NCBI RefSeq assembly: GCF_018873765.1
Contig: NC_057922.1
Span: forward strand, 12,599,563 to 12,663,562
Source: Telopea speciosissima
Lineage: Eukaryota > Streptophyta > Magnoliopsida > Proteales > Proteaceae
Reading direction: 5' to 3'
Length of the DNA stretch: 64,000 nucleotides
The notes under the pieces are model-generated. The model had not been told where the DNA came from. It did not search any database and saw only the letters and a list, made by a program, of their open reading frames with translations. Positions 10,960 to 21,100 of this stretch are shown here, in pieces. Numbering within the stretch: position 1 is the first letter of the stretch; every line of letters starts with the position of its first letter. The position numbers and the translations under genes were made by a program.

Positions 10960-12861
10960 ATTTTTATTTTTTTTCAATTTCCCCTCTTTTAGGTTTTGTT
11001 TTAAGAATGGAGAGCCAGGTTTCTTGATGTTTAATCTTTGACTATCAAAGCACCTTGGTTGCCTAGTCTGGATGTGGTCTCTCTATCCACGTGGAATATT
11101 TTCCACAGGTTTTGTTCATTACCTCATGAGAATAGTATATGCCCTTCAAAAATAAATAAACAAATAACGTTTAATATTGGTGTCATAATGGGTTTATGAC
11201 AGTTCAGACACGTAATAGGACAGTATTTACCCTGACTGACGTATATGTTAAAACTTTAAATGGAAGGATATTCTAGTAAATTGACTTTCTCCTCCTATTT
11301 ACCCTTACTAACATATATGTTAGAACTTCAACAGAATGTAACCTGACTTTCTCCTCCTCCTTCAATACCTCTCCCACTCTGTCTACAACTAAGTCCGATT
11401 CTTCTCTCACATCGACAACATTGGCCAGCAATCTCTCTCCTTTCTCTCTCTTAAACAATTCCAGCTGATGATCTCTCCTTTGACCAAATGAAGGTTGGTG
11501 TGAAATGAACAGTTTTGATCTGTTTGTGACATGAAACACTTCCACATCACAAAAACCTGTGAGACCAAACACGATCCAATAAACAAATAGGAAGACGAAT
11601 GAGAGAAAAAAAATAAAGTGAGAAGATCTATTCAAAAATTCTGGAAGGCAATTTTCTAACCTGCATACTTTAGATAATTGATGGACAAGCATTTGTCTTC
11701 AACCTTGAATACCGTCACTGATTTTCTGTATGACATGTTAGATTTCATTAATTCATTCTATATGTTGATTGATGGAAGACCCCAGAATATCGATTGGCAT
11801 TTGGTCCAGAGTTTGTATTTAAAATGGATGCAGGAGAAAATCTACTAACAGGAAGACTAGAAGAAAATAAGAAGTACAATTTGTAAGAGGTTTATATCTA
11901 GATAAGAGTGTCACAAAAGTGTTCCAGTAATTCTTGAACATGGTTACACTTTTGGGCCGAGGCTTTTGCAGTGGTAGACTTACTAGATTGTCACTATCAA
12001 ACAATAGATATGGCAATCACAAGCTGAGGGTGCTCTGAATGATTCTTGTGTTTCATTGGATTTGCCTGGCTATATCTAGTAGGATGGCTAGCTACTGTTC
12101 AAAAGGATCATGTTCAAAGTATCTCTCCTGATTTTGTTTTGTAGACATTCTGAATTTCTGATTGCTCCAGTGGAGAAACTCTTTCTGGTTCACTGTGAAC
12201 CATTCTTATTTTTCATTGGGAAAGATAACAAGAGGGGATTTAACCTGGTCATGGTGTCATTATAAACCAACCAATAAATCCCTTGTTCATTTCAGGTTTC
12301 CATAGATGTCATTTAGTTTTTGCAATCTTTTCACACTACTAATGGCTCTACCCCAACCCCACCCACCCCCCCAAAAAAAAATGTTGTGTTAAGGAATTTT
12401 TATGGCTGAAACCAAATAGCTAGGATGGTGATGAGGTTATTACTATTCATCTAGATATTATATATACCTTTAAGGGCCTTGTGAACTTTTTTTTGATCTT
12501 CTGTCATCATTGTGGTATGCGACTCTTAATTTTGGGTGTACCGTGTAATAGTCAGGATTGTTTGGTTTGTGCCCCTTCTGACTTTAGCTGTACTTGCTGG
12601 GTTGTAGATGAAAAACGGCAAGGTTGTTTGAGCACAGTTTTGTTAAGTACGAAGGTAAGATTTTAATAAGAGACTTGCCTTTGTATATTAAGCCCTTCGC
12701 GCTTTTTCATAAACCTAGAAATCTACTTTGATTTTTAGTGTTGACCGATTTATTGGTGTGTACAGGGTAGTACATCATCAGAAGGCCCTATTTGGATGCA
12801 TGTGCATCAGACGTGGTCGGACGGATCAGGTTTAAAAGATCAAACAGGCTGGCTTTTCTAG
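1..12861 (+). CDS. SPP: Sucrose-phosphate phosphatase, 3' part (7 exons, N-terminus outside window)
   Basis: Sucrose-6-phosphate phosphatase removes the phosphate from sucrose-6-phosphate, the last step of sucrose synthesis in the cytosol. Exons read in frame: 1-160, 399-500, 674-868, 985-1275, 1757-1943, 12608-12654, 12766-12861 (stop TAG 12859-12861). All introns are GT-AG and the phases join exactly. The visible part is about 358 codons; the family is usually near 425, so roughly 65 N-terminal residues with the HAD motif I (DLDHT type) lie upstream of the window. Seen here: the [18 protein letters not shown] segment, the HAD lysine in [12 protein letters not shown] (exon 3), the metal-binding GDSGND motif (exon 3), and the plant SPP C-terminal domain ending WMHVHQTW...GWLF. 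The last two exons are separated from the rest by a 10.7 kb intron full of transposons; the split codon G|AT gives WELSDEKR, typical of the family. The 3' end is convergent with RPC25. Confidence 0.93.
2866..2945 (-). repeat. RTE-type LINE 3' tail fragment
   Basis: The stretch with the words CCCAACTAAATGGGGTTGGC is a short copy of the 3' tail also seen at 20525-20570 just downstream of an RTE reverse-transcriptase C-terminus. It is too short to code. Confidence 0.5.
3136..3377 (-). repeat. copia 3' LTR
   Basis: 242 bp, pairs with 8548-8778. Includes the shared words GGTTTGTGGAATAATGCTTG and a TATTTATAATAATAATAA stretch. It has about ten extra bases in the CACTATTTATGACACTG part relative to the other LTR. 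Confidence 0.93.
3378..3389 (-). other. copia polypurine tract
   Basis: On the minus strand it reads CTTGAGGGGGAG immediately before the 3' LTR, the expected primer site for plus-strand DNA synthesis. Confidence 0.85.
3385..7789 (-). pseudogene. copia gag-pol polyprotein, broken
   Basis: Gag opens at ATG 7787-7789 (MGDSADST). Order downstream: gag, zinc knuckle, protease with DSG ([13 protein letters not shown]), integrase zinc motif (HSRLGH ... CEACVLAKQ), integrase core ([22 protein letters not shown]), reverse transcriptase with YVDD, RNase H ([12 protein letters not shown] ... [12 protein letters not shown]), stop at about 3385. Breaks seen: frame change near 7685, nonsense TAG 7387-7389, frame change near 7250, nonsense TAG 5751-5753 after the integrase core, nonsense TAG 5130-5132, stops and a frame change between about 4620 and 4497 in RT, and a displaced frame with a stop near 3790-3700 in RNase H. 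The gag knuckle also has Ser in place of its second Cys (CEHSHKPYH). Lineage within copia is not assigned. Confidence 0.93.
8535..8547 (-). other. copia primer-binding site
   Basis: On the minus strand it reads TGGTATCAGAGCC directly after the 5' LTR, the standard plant copia match to the 3' end of initiator methionine tRNA. Confidence 0.9.
8548..8778 (-). repeat. copia 5' LTR
   Basis: 231 bp, pairs with 3136-3377. The inner edge touches the primer-binding site. The outer edge (right side on plus) ends TTTAATA instead of TTTAACA and is followed by the CTTAT target duplication. Confidence 0.93.
9251..9293. repeat. (AT)n microsatellite
   Basis: About 21 uninterrupted AT units in the SPP intron. 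Confidence 0.97.
9740..10075 (-). pseudogene. RTE-type LINE reverse-transcriptase C-terminal remnant
   Basis: On the minus strand, 10006 down to 9824 reads [23 protein letters not shown]..., a decayed form of the RTE LINE C-terminal segment (compare DKLRGSRLRWHGHVQQRPLD at 20.7-20.8 kb in this window). Truncated and non-functional. Followed on plus by a C-run and A-run near 10110-10150. Confidence 0.7.
10290..10543 (-). pseudogene. Possible plastid ycf1 (TIC214) fragment
   Basis: The minus frame contains [21 protein letters not shown] followed by an acidic stretch and [12 protein letters not shown]. This resembles the segment of chloroplast Ycf1 where RKRVPRWSYKLI is followed by an acidic run and RSRKAKRVVI. 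About 80 codons are open. If correct it is a short nuclear insertion of plastid DNA, already diverged. The identification is from memory of the family; no alignment was run. Confidence 0.45.
10544..10672 (+). pseudogene. L1-type LINE pre-RT scrap
   Basis: The plus frame reads [24 protein letters not shown], the pattern found just before the reverse-transcriptase domain in plant L1 elements (EI..F..HF..IF.SS). About 40 codons, then the similarity is lost. Confidence 0.55.
10672..10747. repeat. Three imperfect 25-bp direct repeats
   Basis: Units share TATTTATCCAGAAGTGAA with variants (AGAGAATTATTCA in the middle unit). A related inverted word, TTATCTAGAAGTGAAGGATC, lies near 10279. Confidence 0.7.
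10912..10957. repeat. (TA)n microsatellite
   Basis: About 23 TA units in the SPP intron. Confidence 0.97.
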
Positions 12862-15180
12862 ATTAGGCCTCTATTAATATGTCATTCTACTTGTTTTAAT
12901 TAACAATCCTCCATTTCCATTGGGTCATGCATGTAATGTCTAGTATAACAATTTTCACTTTCATTTCTCAGCAATACTCGAGGGCTGTTAATTAATTTTT
13001 AATTGAAGAAAATTTACCAGTTTCCTTGCCTGACATACACTTTGAGGACCTAGCTATGCAACCAACGGGTCAAAATTGCGATTTAGCTAAGTCTTAGAAG
13101 ATTGACAGGGATATCTGGAAAAGTCAATGAATGCTGACAATGCCCATTTTGTGTGTTCTGGTTCCTGTTTCAGCATGATTTCCCGTTTATGTTTCCTCTC
13201 TCTCTCTCTCTCTCAAACCGGTGAATAATTGGCACTGCTTTCAGGTTCCTATCTCAGCTAGACTGCCTTGTTCTGTCTCATTTATGGCACTTTTGGATGG
13301 CATGAAGTTGATGGGGGTGGGAAGGAAGAGTAGGGGAAACCTGACAAGATTTCCAGGGATTTACAAAACAAGGACTTTTTGGTTGCGTGGGGTGGGATAT
13401 CTTGGTGGTTTATAAGATACTCCTGTTGGGTGTTGTTGCACTCCATCCTCTCAAAATTCTGATTAACATCCATAAGATTTCCTTCGAGTTCATGCGGGAA
13501 AATTGCATTCTTGTTCAAGGGGACTGCCGTCTCTGAAAGTTGATTTGTCGCTCAAATAGATCGTTGCAACTCACCTGATCTTTGAATCTGGTCGTGAGAG
13601 ATATTCATAGCTGGATCTCCCTCCCCCCCCCCCCCCCCTTTCTCTTCTCAAACTAAGCTAGGTCTCTATAATCGATTACTGGAGTGAGGTTCAGAACTCT
13701 CCGATTTGAGTCTCTACTCATATCTTTTTCTCCCTCAAATACCCCAATCAGGGAACCCATTAAAGATTTGGGCAATATGGATTCATTGATGGTGTCTCTC
13801 ATCTCCCCAACCGATAATGAGATTGCAACTGATCTATTTTGTTACAAACCATACTCGGAAACAGGTATGACATGATATGTTGCCATAGAGTTTAAAACTG
13901 ACTTGACCAGCACTGTTCTTCATGCCCGTGAGAGGAGTTTGGCTTTCCAGTCAGTAATTCTTCTGGTCAATCTCTCGAGGATTGATTTGAGGGCCTTTGG
14001 AGATGAAAAGATTCAACTCCATATACTCGGTATCACTAGCCATGTGATTAACAAGAAGCATTTTTGACATCCTTTTCCTTAGTGACCTAGGACAGTGTTA
14101 GCTTAAAAAAGGGGTGTAACCTCTGGAGCTGATCTAGCGACCTTAATACCTTTAAACATATTGACATAATGCTTCACATGATCCCAACAAGATTGAAAGA
14201 AAAACACAGAAAACCCCTCATAACCAGGAGCTTTGAAAGGATTGGAGATAACAACATCATCCTCATCACTAATAACTGGTTAAAACAGAGTTTCCATCGC
14301 ATAAGATCTTCATGGCAGCATTTTTTGGGTTAAACACTAAAGATTGATCAAGGTTGGGGCTATCTTCCACCGAAATTGTTGTTCGACACAAGAATTAATC
14401 TCATTGGAAGCACCAAGGGCTTCTAAGCTCATTAACAATCCCTATCGTTTTTATGACATGATCATAAATTGGTGTTCTTGCCGTATAGCCATCCTAGTAT
14501 TTATGAGATCCTTCATGAGATCATATTTTCTATTACTTCTCATGAAATTCTCTGAAGCAAAGATTTGTCACAAGTAGTTAAATGCTCATGTTGCCTTTGG
14601 AGAGATCAATAGAAAGCTCAAGAGAGTAGGAAATAATATAAAGACCATAGTCATTCACTGTTTGTCTTGCCAAGTAATTCTATAAAAACAGAAATCATGT
14701 TCAGCCTGAGTGGCATTACGTACAAGAAATTAAAAGGAGGTTAATTATCTTCATCAATAATTTTTTATCAGCTTTTGATCAGCCCTCAAGGCAAAGTATT
14801 TGAGATTCTATTTCTAGTCAAGGTAATTAGTGCTGTTAAGTGGCTATAACTTAAGAACTGTTTGGGGACCATTACGTTCCTGCAGCTTGAGAGAAATGAC
14901 CTTCTCAATTGCTCAGATGTCAAATTCACCTTTCATTCGAGTGCAGCTCCAGTTGAAATGTGAACGCAAAACACAAACTCAAACACCAAGTATTCTATTG
15001 CATTTTCCAATAAAATATTATCGTATTCTTATACCTATTCAGTATTATACACAGGAGAGGGGGGGTAAGATGAAAAAAGAATACGCATATTCCTGTAGAG
15101 TTACAATAGAGATAACTAGAGAGCCAAAAACACATTTCTTTAATTGTTGCTTCGCATAACAACATTTGAGCGACAAAATT
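12862..15180. other. Intergenic gap between convergent SPP and RPC25
   Basis: Holds the SPP 3' UTR (start) and the RPC25 3' UTR (end), a CT run near 13197-13215, a C-run near 13622-13640 and an L1 remnant at 14090-14575. I see no intact gene. Confidence 0.6.
14090..14575 (-). pseudogene. L1-type LINE reverse-transcriptase fragment
   Basis: On the minus strand around 14250-14160 the translation reads NPFKAPGYEGFSVFFFQSCWDHV, matching the opening of the plant L1 reverse transcriptase (N..KAPGPDGF...FFQ.CW). Upstream (to about 14575) degenerate pre-RT sequence is present with stops. No full domain remains. Confidence 0.75.
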
Positions 15181-18100
15181 TTATACCCACCAAGAAACAG
15201 GACCCAAGCCATCATAATCCAGTAATCCCTGTTAACAAATTCAAGAAATAGTTAGAAAGCACATTGATGTTAACATGATAAATCTTTAAAAAAAACTGCA
15301 AACTGAATGTCCCTATCGATTAATTTTAGTCCAAAGCATAGAAAAAAATTGGCCTAAAAGAAGCAGCATGGTATACCCCCATCTCTGCAGCTCATAGCGC
15401 CATGTGAGATAATTATAGTAATTTATCTTAGTTCTAATATTATATAACAGCATGAGGCATCAATCCAATTTTCCAAACTATACTAAAGAAAAAAACTGTA
15501 ATATCTAGATGACCCTAAATGGAGAGAGTATTAATTCAAGAACACAGAGCCACAATAGTTATTTCACTTGATTTCTAATGATTTAAAACCTTGCAGCAAT
15601 AACCAACCATTTTATATATCAATTAAACTAAAAGGAGGGGGGGGAAAAAGTTTCTACAGCTTACAGTGATCAGCATAGGAGCAAATGGCTTTGCTTCTTT
15701 TTCTTGCTCAATTGGGATTGGAGGATAACGGATACTATGAACCCGGAATCGAATCTGCAATTTAATTGCAAAAGTCAACCAATGTCTTAGCTATGCATAT
15801 TAGATTTTAAAGCACATTCTAGTAATGTCAAAATGAAAGAATTTCTACCTCATCCTTCCCATCTATAGGGAATTTTTCTTCTTGGAACTCCCATGTCCAT
15901 CTAAGTTCATTCCTGTAGAGAGCTCAAGACAAAATGAGAGAATGGATTGATACAAACACATAAACTACAACAAAATAATAAGCTTTATTAGGAGAATGAT
16001 GCTAGTGGACTGATTTAACAGTTTAATTTGGCCTATTTTGAGTGCCATAAGAATAATTGACAGGGGAAACACTCTTACTTGTTGTCTGGGTCAGGCAGAA
16101 GACTGGATGGGTTAGGCAGAAGATGGACAGGTACATAAATGTCATCAAAAAAGCCCAAGGACACTGTTAACAGAAGAGCCACTTTTATTACAGGTAACAC
16201 ATAAAGACCTATAAACAAGTACAGTATATGTTGACACCGGACAATTACTTGAAATCAAATTGTGCAAATTAACTAACAATAAGTTCTTTCTTTGCCCCCC
16301 CCCCCCCTCCCCTAATAAACACAAAAAACCTGATATGGGTCTGTAATTTTTGTTTTCTGGAGAAGTTCAAACCTCTGACATCATTTTTTCTCTTTCGAAA
16401 GGTAAGAAACTTTGTATTGCAAAAAGAGCACAAGCAAAACCCACAACGTACATGCAGACTCTGCTCAAATACAAAATCATGCTTGGCACCAACAAAAAGT
16501 TGCAAAATCATCCCCCTCTTCCATATACAAATAAAGTATTAAGCCCCTAAAACCTGGAGCTGTGAGAACTAGGTGGCTACTAGTTGTTCCAAGATTGCTT
16601 AAATCCGATTTACATTGAAAGAGTTATGTTTTGGTCAAACTTTATTTGGTGTAGGTGAATGCTATCAAAATCGCTCTGAATGAAAATAATTTTTTAGGTA
16701 TCAAAACAAAAGATTATTTTACCACTCATTCGGTTATTAACAATGTTTACCATATTAAGATTTATGGAATTTTAGATTTGAGAAAAATCCCAATAGTAGA
16801 AAGTTGAAAATTTCACATACCGCTGAAAATCCAGTTTTTGTTCTTGAACTTGGGGGGGGGGGGGGGGTTGACTTTTTATCCTTTTGGAATTTGATTTTCT
16901 AACTTTTTTTAGTGGATTCAAATGGGGGAGGGGAGTATTTGCTTATTTATGAATAATATCTCAAGTAAATGTTTACTTAAATGATATTTGACATAAATAA
17001 AGGATAATTCTGGTTCGATACCATTTCCAAGAACAATATACACTATCAAACTTGGATCAAAACCACAAGTACCGTTTCTTTATGCGAAACTAATTCATAG
17101 ATTGGGTTCAAAATGTCAAAAATAGGCAGCACAGCAAAATTCAGGACAAAAAACAACTCCTGGGCTTCGAAACCAAGGTTTTGAGTTGGCCTAGAGAAAG
17201 TACCGGGTTTCAAACGTGATATTGTCGAAACCTGGCATATCTCGGTTTCGGGGCTGGCTGAGCCTTGAAACCGAGATTTAGAACCTTGGTTATCAGGAAT
17301 CTATCCATCCTACAAAAATTATTTGCACATATGAACTTCACTCCAGCCAAAGGAAGATCCTGGAGCTCATGGTTGTTGATAAAGTCTGGAATCCCTTGTA
17401 CTTCTTGTAATCCTAGATTTATTCTTCTAATGCAAGAATCTCACCTATGACTCATCATTCAACATTTGTGCAATGCTTCCTGCCAACAAGTAGTCTGAAC
17501 CATTGGATTTTTTATGACTATTGCTCTATATATTCTTTTGTCCAGAATTTCCCATTTAATTTCTTATATTTTTGCTCCCAATCAATTTCTGGCTTTGTGC
17601 CCAGATATGTGAAATTTCACTTCTTGAACTCCATTACTTTCAAAGATCCTAGTTTGTTTGTCCTCCATAAAACAGCCCCATTTGGTAGCAGCAGCAGTAG
17701 TAGTATAAACTATAAAGCTACCTAATTCTCCAGATAGCATTTTGGTCAGGTTAGGATGAATTTTCAAGGATATGTTTACAATTATGTTTGTGAATGGCAA
17801 CCCAATTTAAAGCAATTGTGATTAGCATAAAGACTCAGGCAAAGCAAAGCTGAGTATGTGTTAGACATATATGTTTAATATGTTCTCTAAAAATATGAAA
17901 ATTTGAAGTGAAAGAAACTTGCATTGATGGTACACGCTCATATTAATTCAACACAAAAATAAAAGGGAAGGGAAATATCACTACGCCATGCTAATATATT
18001 GTTATAGGCATATAAATATGCATGTAGATGCAACATGAAGAACACTTTAGTAATATATTACCACTTCCTTATCAAATAACTAAAGAAGGAAGACATACAT

Positions 18101-21100
18101 CGTAAGCCATTAGCATCAAATGATTTAAGCTTCGCAACTAGTATCTCTCCCACAAATGGACGAAACATGATTAATCTAAACACCGCCTGCAAGAGTAGCA
18201 GGAGAAATCAATTAGACATACAAACAACAAATGAACTCATAAGGGAGTCGAGTCTTTTCTTTTTGGATAAGGGCGGAAAAGTACAAAATAAGAAAAAGCC
18301 GATTCTGTAAAAAAACAAAGAATACAACTGGTCAAGGTTAAACTAACTACTCTTAAAAGCAAGCAGGTCATAGTTGTCACGGCAACTAGGCGACCCAAGG
18401 TGTTGGAGGGACACTTAAGCGACAAGGCGCTCGGTAGTATATGACAATACTAGGCATGCAGTATATGACAAAAAAAACATATTTTATATGCAACATAGAA
18501 GCCATATCATTGCAATATGATATGATAATGCTAATAATGACCTAATATGAGAAAACCAACATATAATAAATAAAGCATAGGATATAAATAAACATATTCA
18601 TCAAAAGACAACAATAAACACAAATCAACGTAAATTTGTGAAGCGTCATCAACAAAGAGTGTTGTCGCCTTGGATCAAAGAAAACTACTTGGATGCTTAG
18701 GCGACGCCTAGACAACTATGATGCAGGTGACTCTAAGTTGGGGGGGGGGGGGGGCGTAGTTTGGCAGGCTGGGCTGGGTTTTTGAAAACCCAAGCCAAAT
18801 GCTGCCCAAACTAAATCAAGCCTGGCCTCGGGCTGGGATATACCAACCCTGGCCGGGTTGGCCTAACCTGACTTCCAGCTGCACCTGAATTGAGCACAAG
18901 TTAGACAAGAGTCAATACTAGCTATTAGCTAATCTCTAAATGTGTGTGTGTGTTGGGGGGGGGGGGGGGGGGCTAGTTTGGCAGGCTGTGCTGGATTTTT
19001 TAAAACCCAGGCCAAATGCTGCCCAAACTAAATCAAGCCTGGCCTCAGGCTGGGTTATACCTAAGGGTGTCAATCAGTACGGTATCGGTAATATGGTATG
19101 GTACAGAAAACATGTACCAGATACCGATACCGTACTGCATAATATTTACATTTCTAATACCGATACCGTACGGATTCGGTACGGTTTCAATATGGTATAT
19201 AAAATGGTATGAATTCAGTACAAACGGTTTAAAATTCGGTATTGAAAACCGTATTAGAAAATGGTACCTCAATGGCTCAATGTACGAAGGGTAAGGAAAA
19301 ATATTTGGAAAAGTACGCTCCATGTCGTTGCAGAAAAATCTCATCTTTGATCTCAACTGTCTTCTTGCTTGGCAGGAAGATTGAAGCACCTCTTCAGAGC
19401 AAATATGACCTGATTGATTTTCTCACTCAAAGCTCGTCAAAATCAAATCCAATCGACCAACACCACCTCCGATGGCCTTTAGAGCTCCTTTCTTTTTCGC
19501 CCCAAATACTCCCTCAACCTCACAAATTACCAGTCCCGCTCTTCTTCTTTCCTTCAATAACACTTCTTAATGACAGTGTTAAATGAGGGAAGATTGTGAT
19601 TTCCCGCGCCAAAGGCATCAGTGATGCTGAGTTCGCCACAGATTTAGAAGGGGTGGCCAGGAGAAACAGCCACTCCGTACAGAGGGAGGCCATGAAGAAG
19701 ACCACACAACTCTTATTTGAAGAGATCTGTAATTATCTTAAATTGACGGCGAAGGAGGCTAAGAAGTGGAGAAAGGTGGACGAGGAAGAGAAGATGTCCG
19801 TGGTGCAAGGTTTTGCTCCGAGTGGGGTGCTGCTTTCCATCCTTAACTCATAAAACCCTAATGCATAGTCATGGATTTCCAATGACGGCAAAATTTTCCA
19901 TTAGGTTAGTGATTCTAGCCTACCAGAGCCACTTCATACGCTGATGCCACCGCCACTAAAAGAGCCGGAGTTCACTGAACTCTGCAACAAAACCTTGAAA
20001 ACGCAAGAGAAAGATTGCGAACCAGAGTGGGGTGTTGCTTTCAATCCCTTATCCGTATTCGGTAATACGGTATGGTATCGGTACTTACTGAACATTTTCA
20101 GTTTAGAAACCGATACCGTACCGAGGTCAATACCATTTTTTCATACCGTACCGTACTGAATTTGTAACAATACGGTTTTGTATGGTTTTATGCGATCGGT
20201 TTCGGTTTTGGTATACGGTTTCAGTTCCAAATTGACACCCTTAGTTATACCAAGTTACCAACCCTGGCCCAACCTGACTTCAAGCCGCACCTGAAACGAG
20301 CCCAAGTTTGATAAGAATCAATACTAGCTATTAGCTAATCTCTTATTTCTCCCATCTTCTTTTGAGCGGCTGTTATTGAAAATATTTGACATTGTTGTTA
20401 ATGTATAATGGCTCTATCATATTAAGTTAAATCTCTTCTAGCTATACCTAATCAGTGGCACTTATTTACATACACATGCCATATATAATATATACATCAA
20501 ATGCACATTATGCATACATTTACAACAACAACTCAGCCTTATCCCAACTAGATGGGGTTGGCTACATGGATTCTTGCCCTTCAATCAACCCTATTCAAGG
20601 TCATACTTGATACAAGTCCTAAGCTATACATGTCATTCCTCACCACTTCTCCTAAGGTCATTTCAGGTCTGCCCTGGCTCTTTTAGTTCCTTCAATCTGA
20701 ATCAAATCACTCCTCCGTACTGGGACATCCAAAGGCCTCTGTTGAACATGGCCATGCCACCTCAAACGACTTCCCCGTAGCTTATCATGTATCGGAGCTA
20801 CTCCCAAATCAGCTCTAATATGATCATTCCTTACTTTATCCTTCCTAGTTTTGCCACTCATCCACTCATTACGCAAACATGTACAACTAATAATTATATT
20901 AATTCAGCAAGGGTTAGGTTGGACCAAGCTGGGCTTGATGCCTCAACCCTACCCAGCTCATTGGGGGAGAAGGGGGGGGGGAATCACAATCCAAGCCTGA
21001 AAAAATTTGAGCAAACCTTGTCCCGGCTCTGGTTTTTGGGGACCAAGTTGCATCCCAAAGTAGAAGACATGAAGTTAGACATGACCCTGTCAACCAACGA

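Larger units (their letters stand above)
1944..12607 (+). other. SPP giant intron (10.66 kb)
   Basis: Intron between the exon ending ...KWELS and the 47-nt exon beginning DEKRQG. The donor is CTG|GTGAGT and the acceptor TTGTAG|ATGAA. The size comes from inserted DNA: RTE LINE tail near 2866-2945, copia element 3136-8778, AT microsatellites at 9251 and 10912, RTE remnant 9740-10075, a possible ycf1 scrap and an L1 scrap around 10.3-10.7 kb. In 1944-2860, 8784-9250 and 10960-12600 I see only AT-rich unique-looking sequence and weak low-complexity runs, with no supported gene. Confidence 0.88.
18737..20343. repeat. Tandem duplication of ~205 bp, second unit split by hAT element
   Basis: Unit 1 (about 18737-18941) runs from a G-run through TTTGGCAGGCTG, AATCAAGCCTGGCCT and ACTAGCTATTAGCTAATCTC. 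Unit 2 begins at a G-run near 18953 and repeats the same words, but is interrupted at 19062 and resumes at 20252, ending near 20343. Confidence 0.85.

Noticed and set aside
11273-11692. 139-codon minus frame in the SPP intron
   Set aside because: No recognisable domain, low-complexity and biased composition; it lies inside an intron and looks like chance.
13622-13640. C-runs and G-runs (also near 10110, 16290, 16855, 18740, 18955, 22835) as quadruplex regulators
   Set aside because: Single homopolymer runs without spaced partners; common in this genome and often poorly sequenced.
19016-19389. Open frames on both strands at the left end of the hAT element
   Set aside because: They are translations of the subterminal ACCGATACCGT repeats, rich in I, P, Y and G; not coding.
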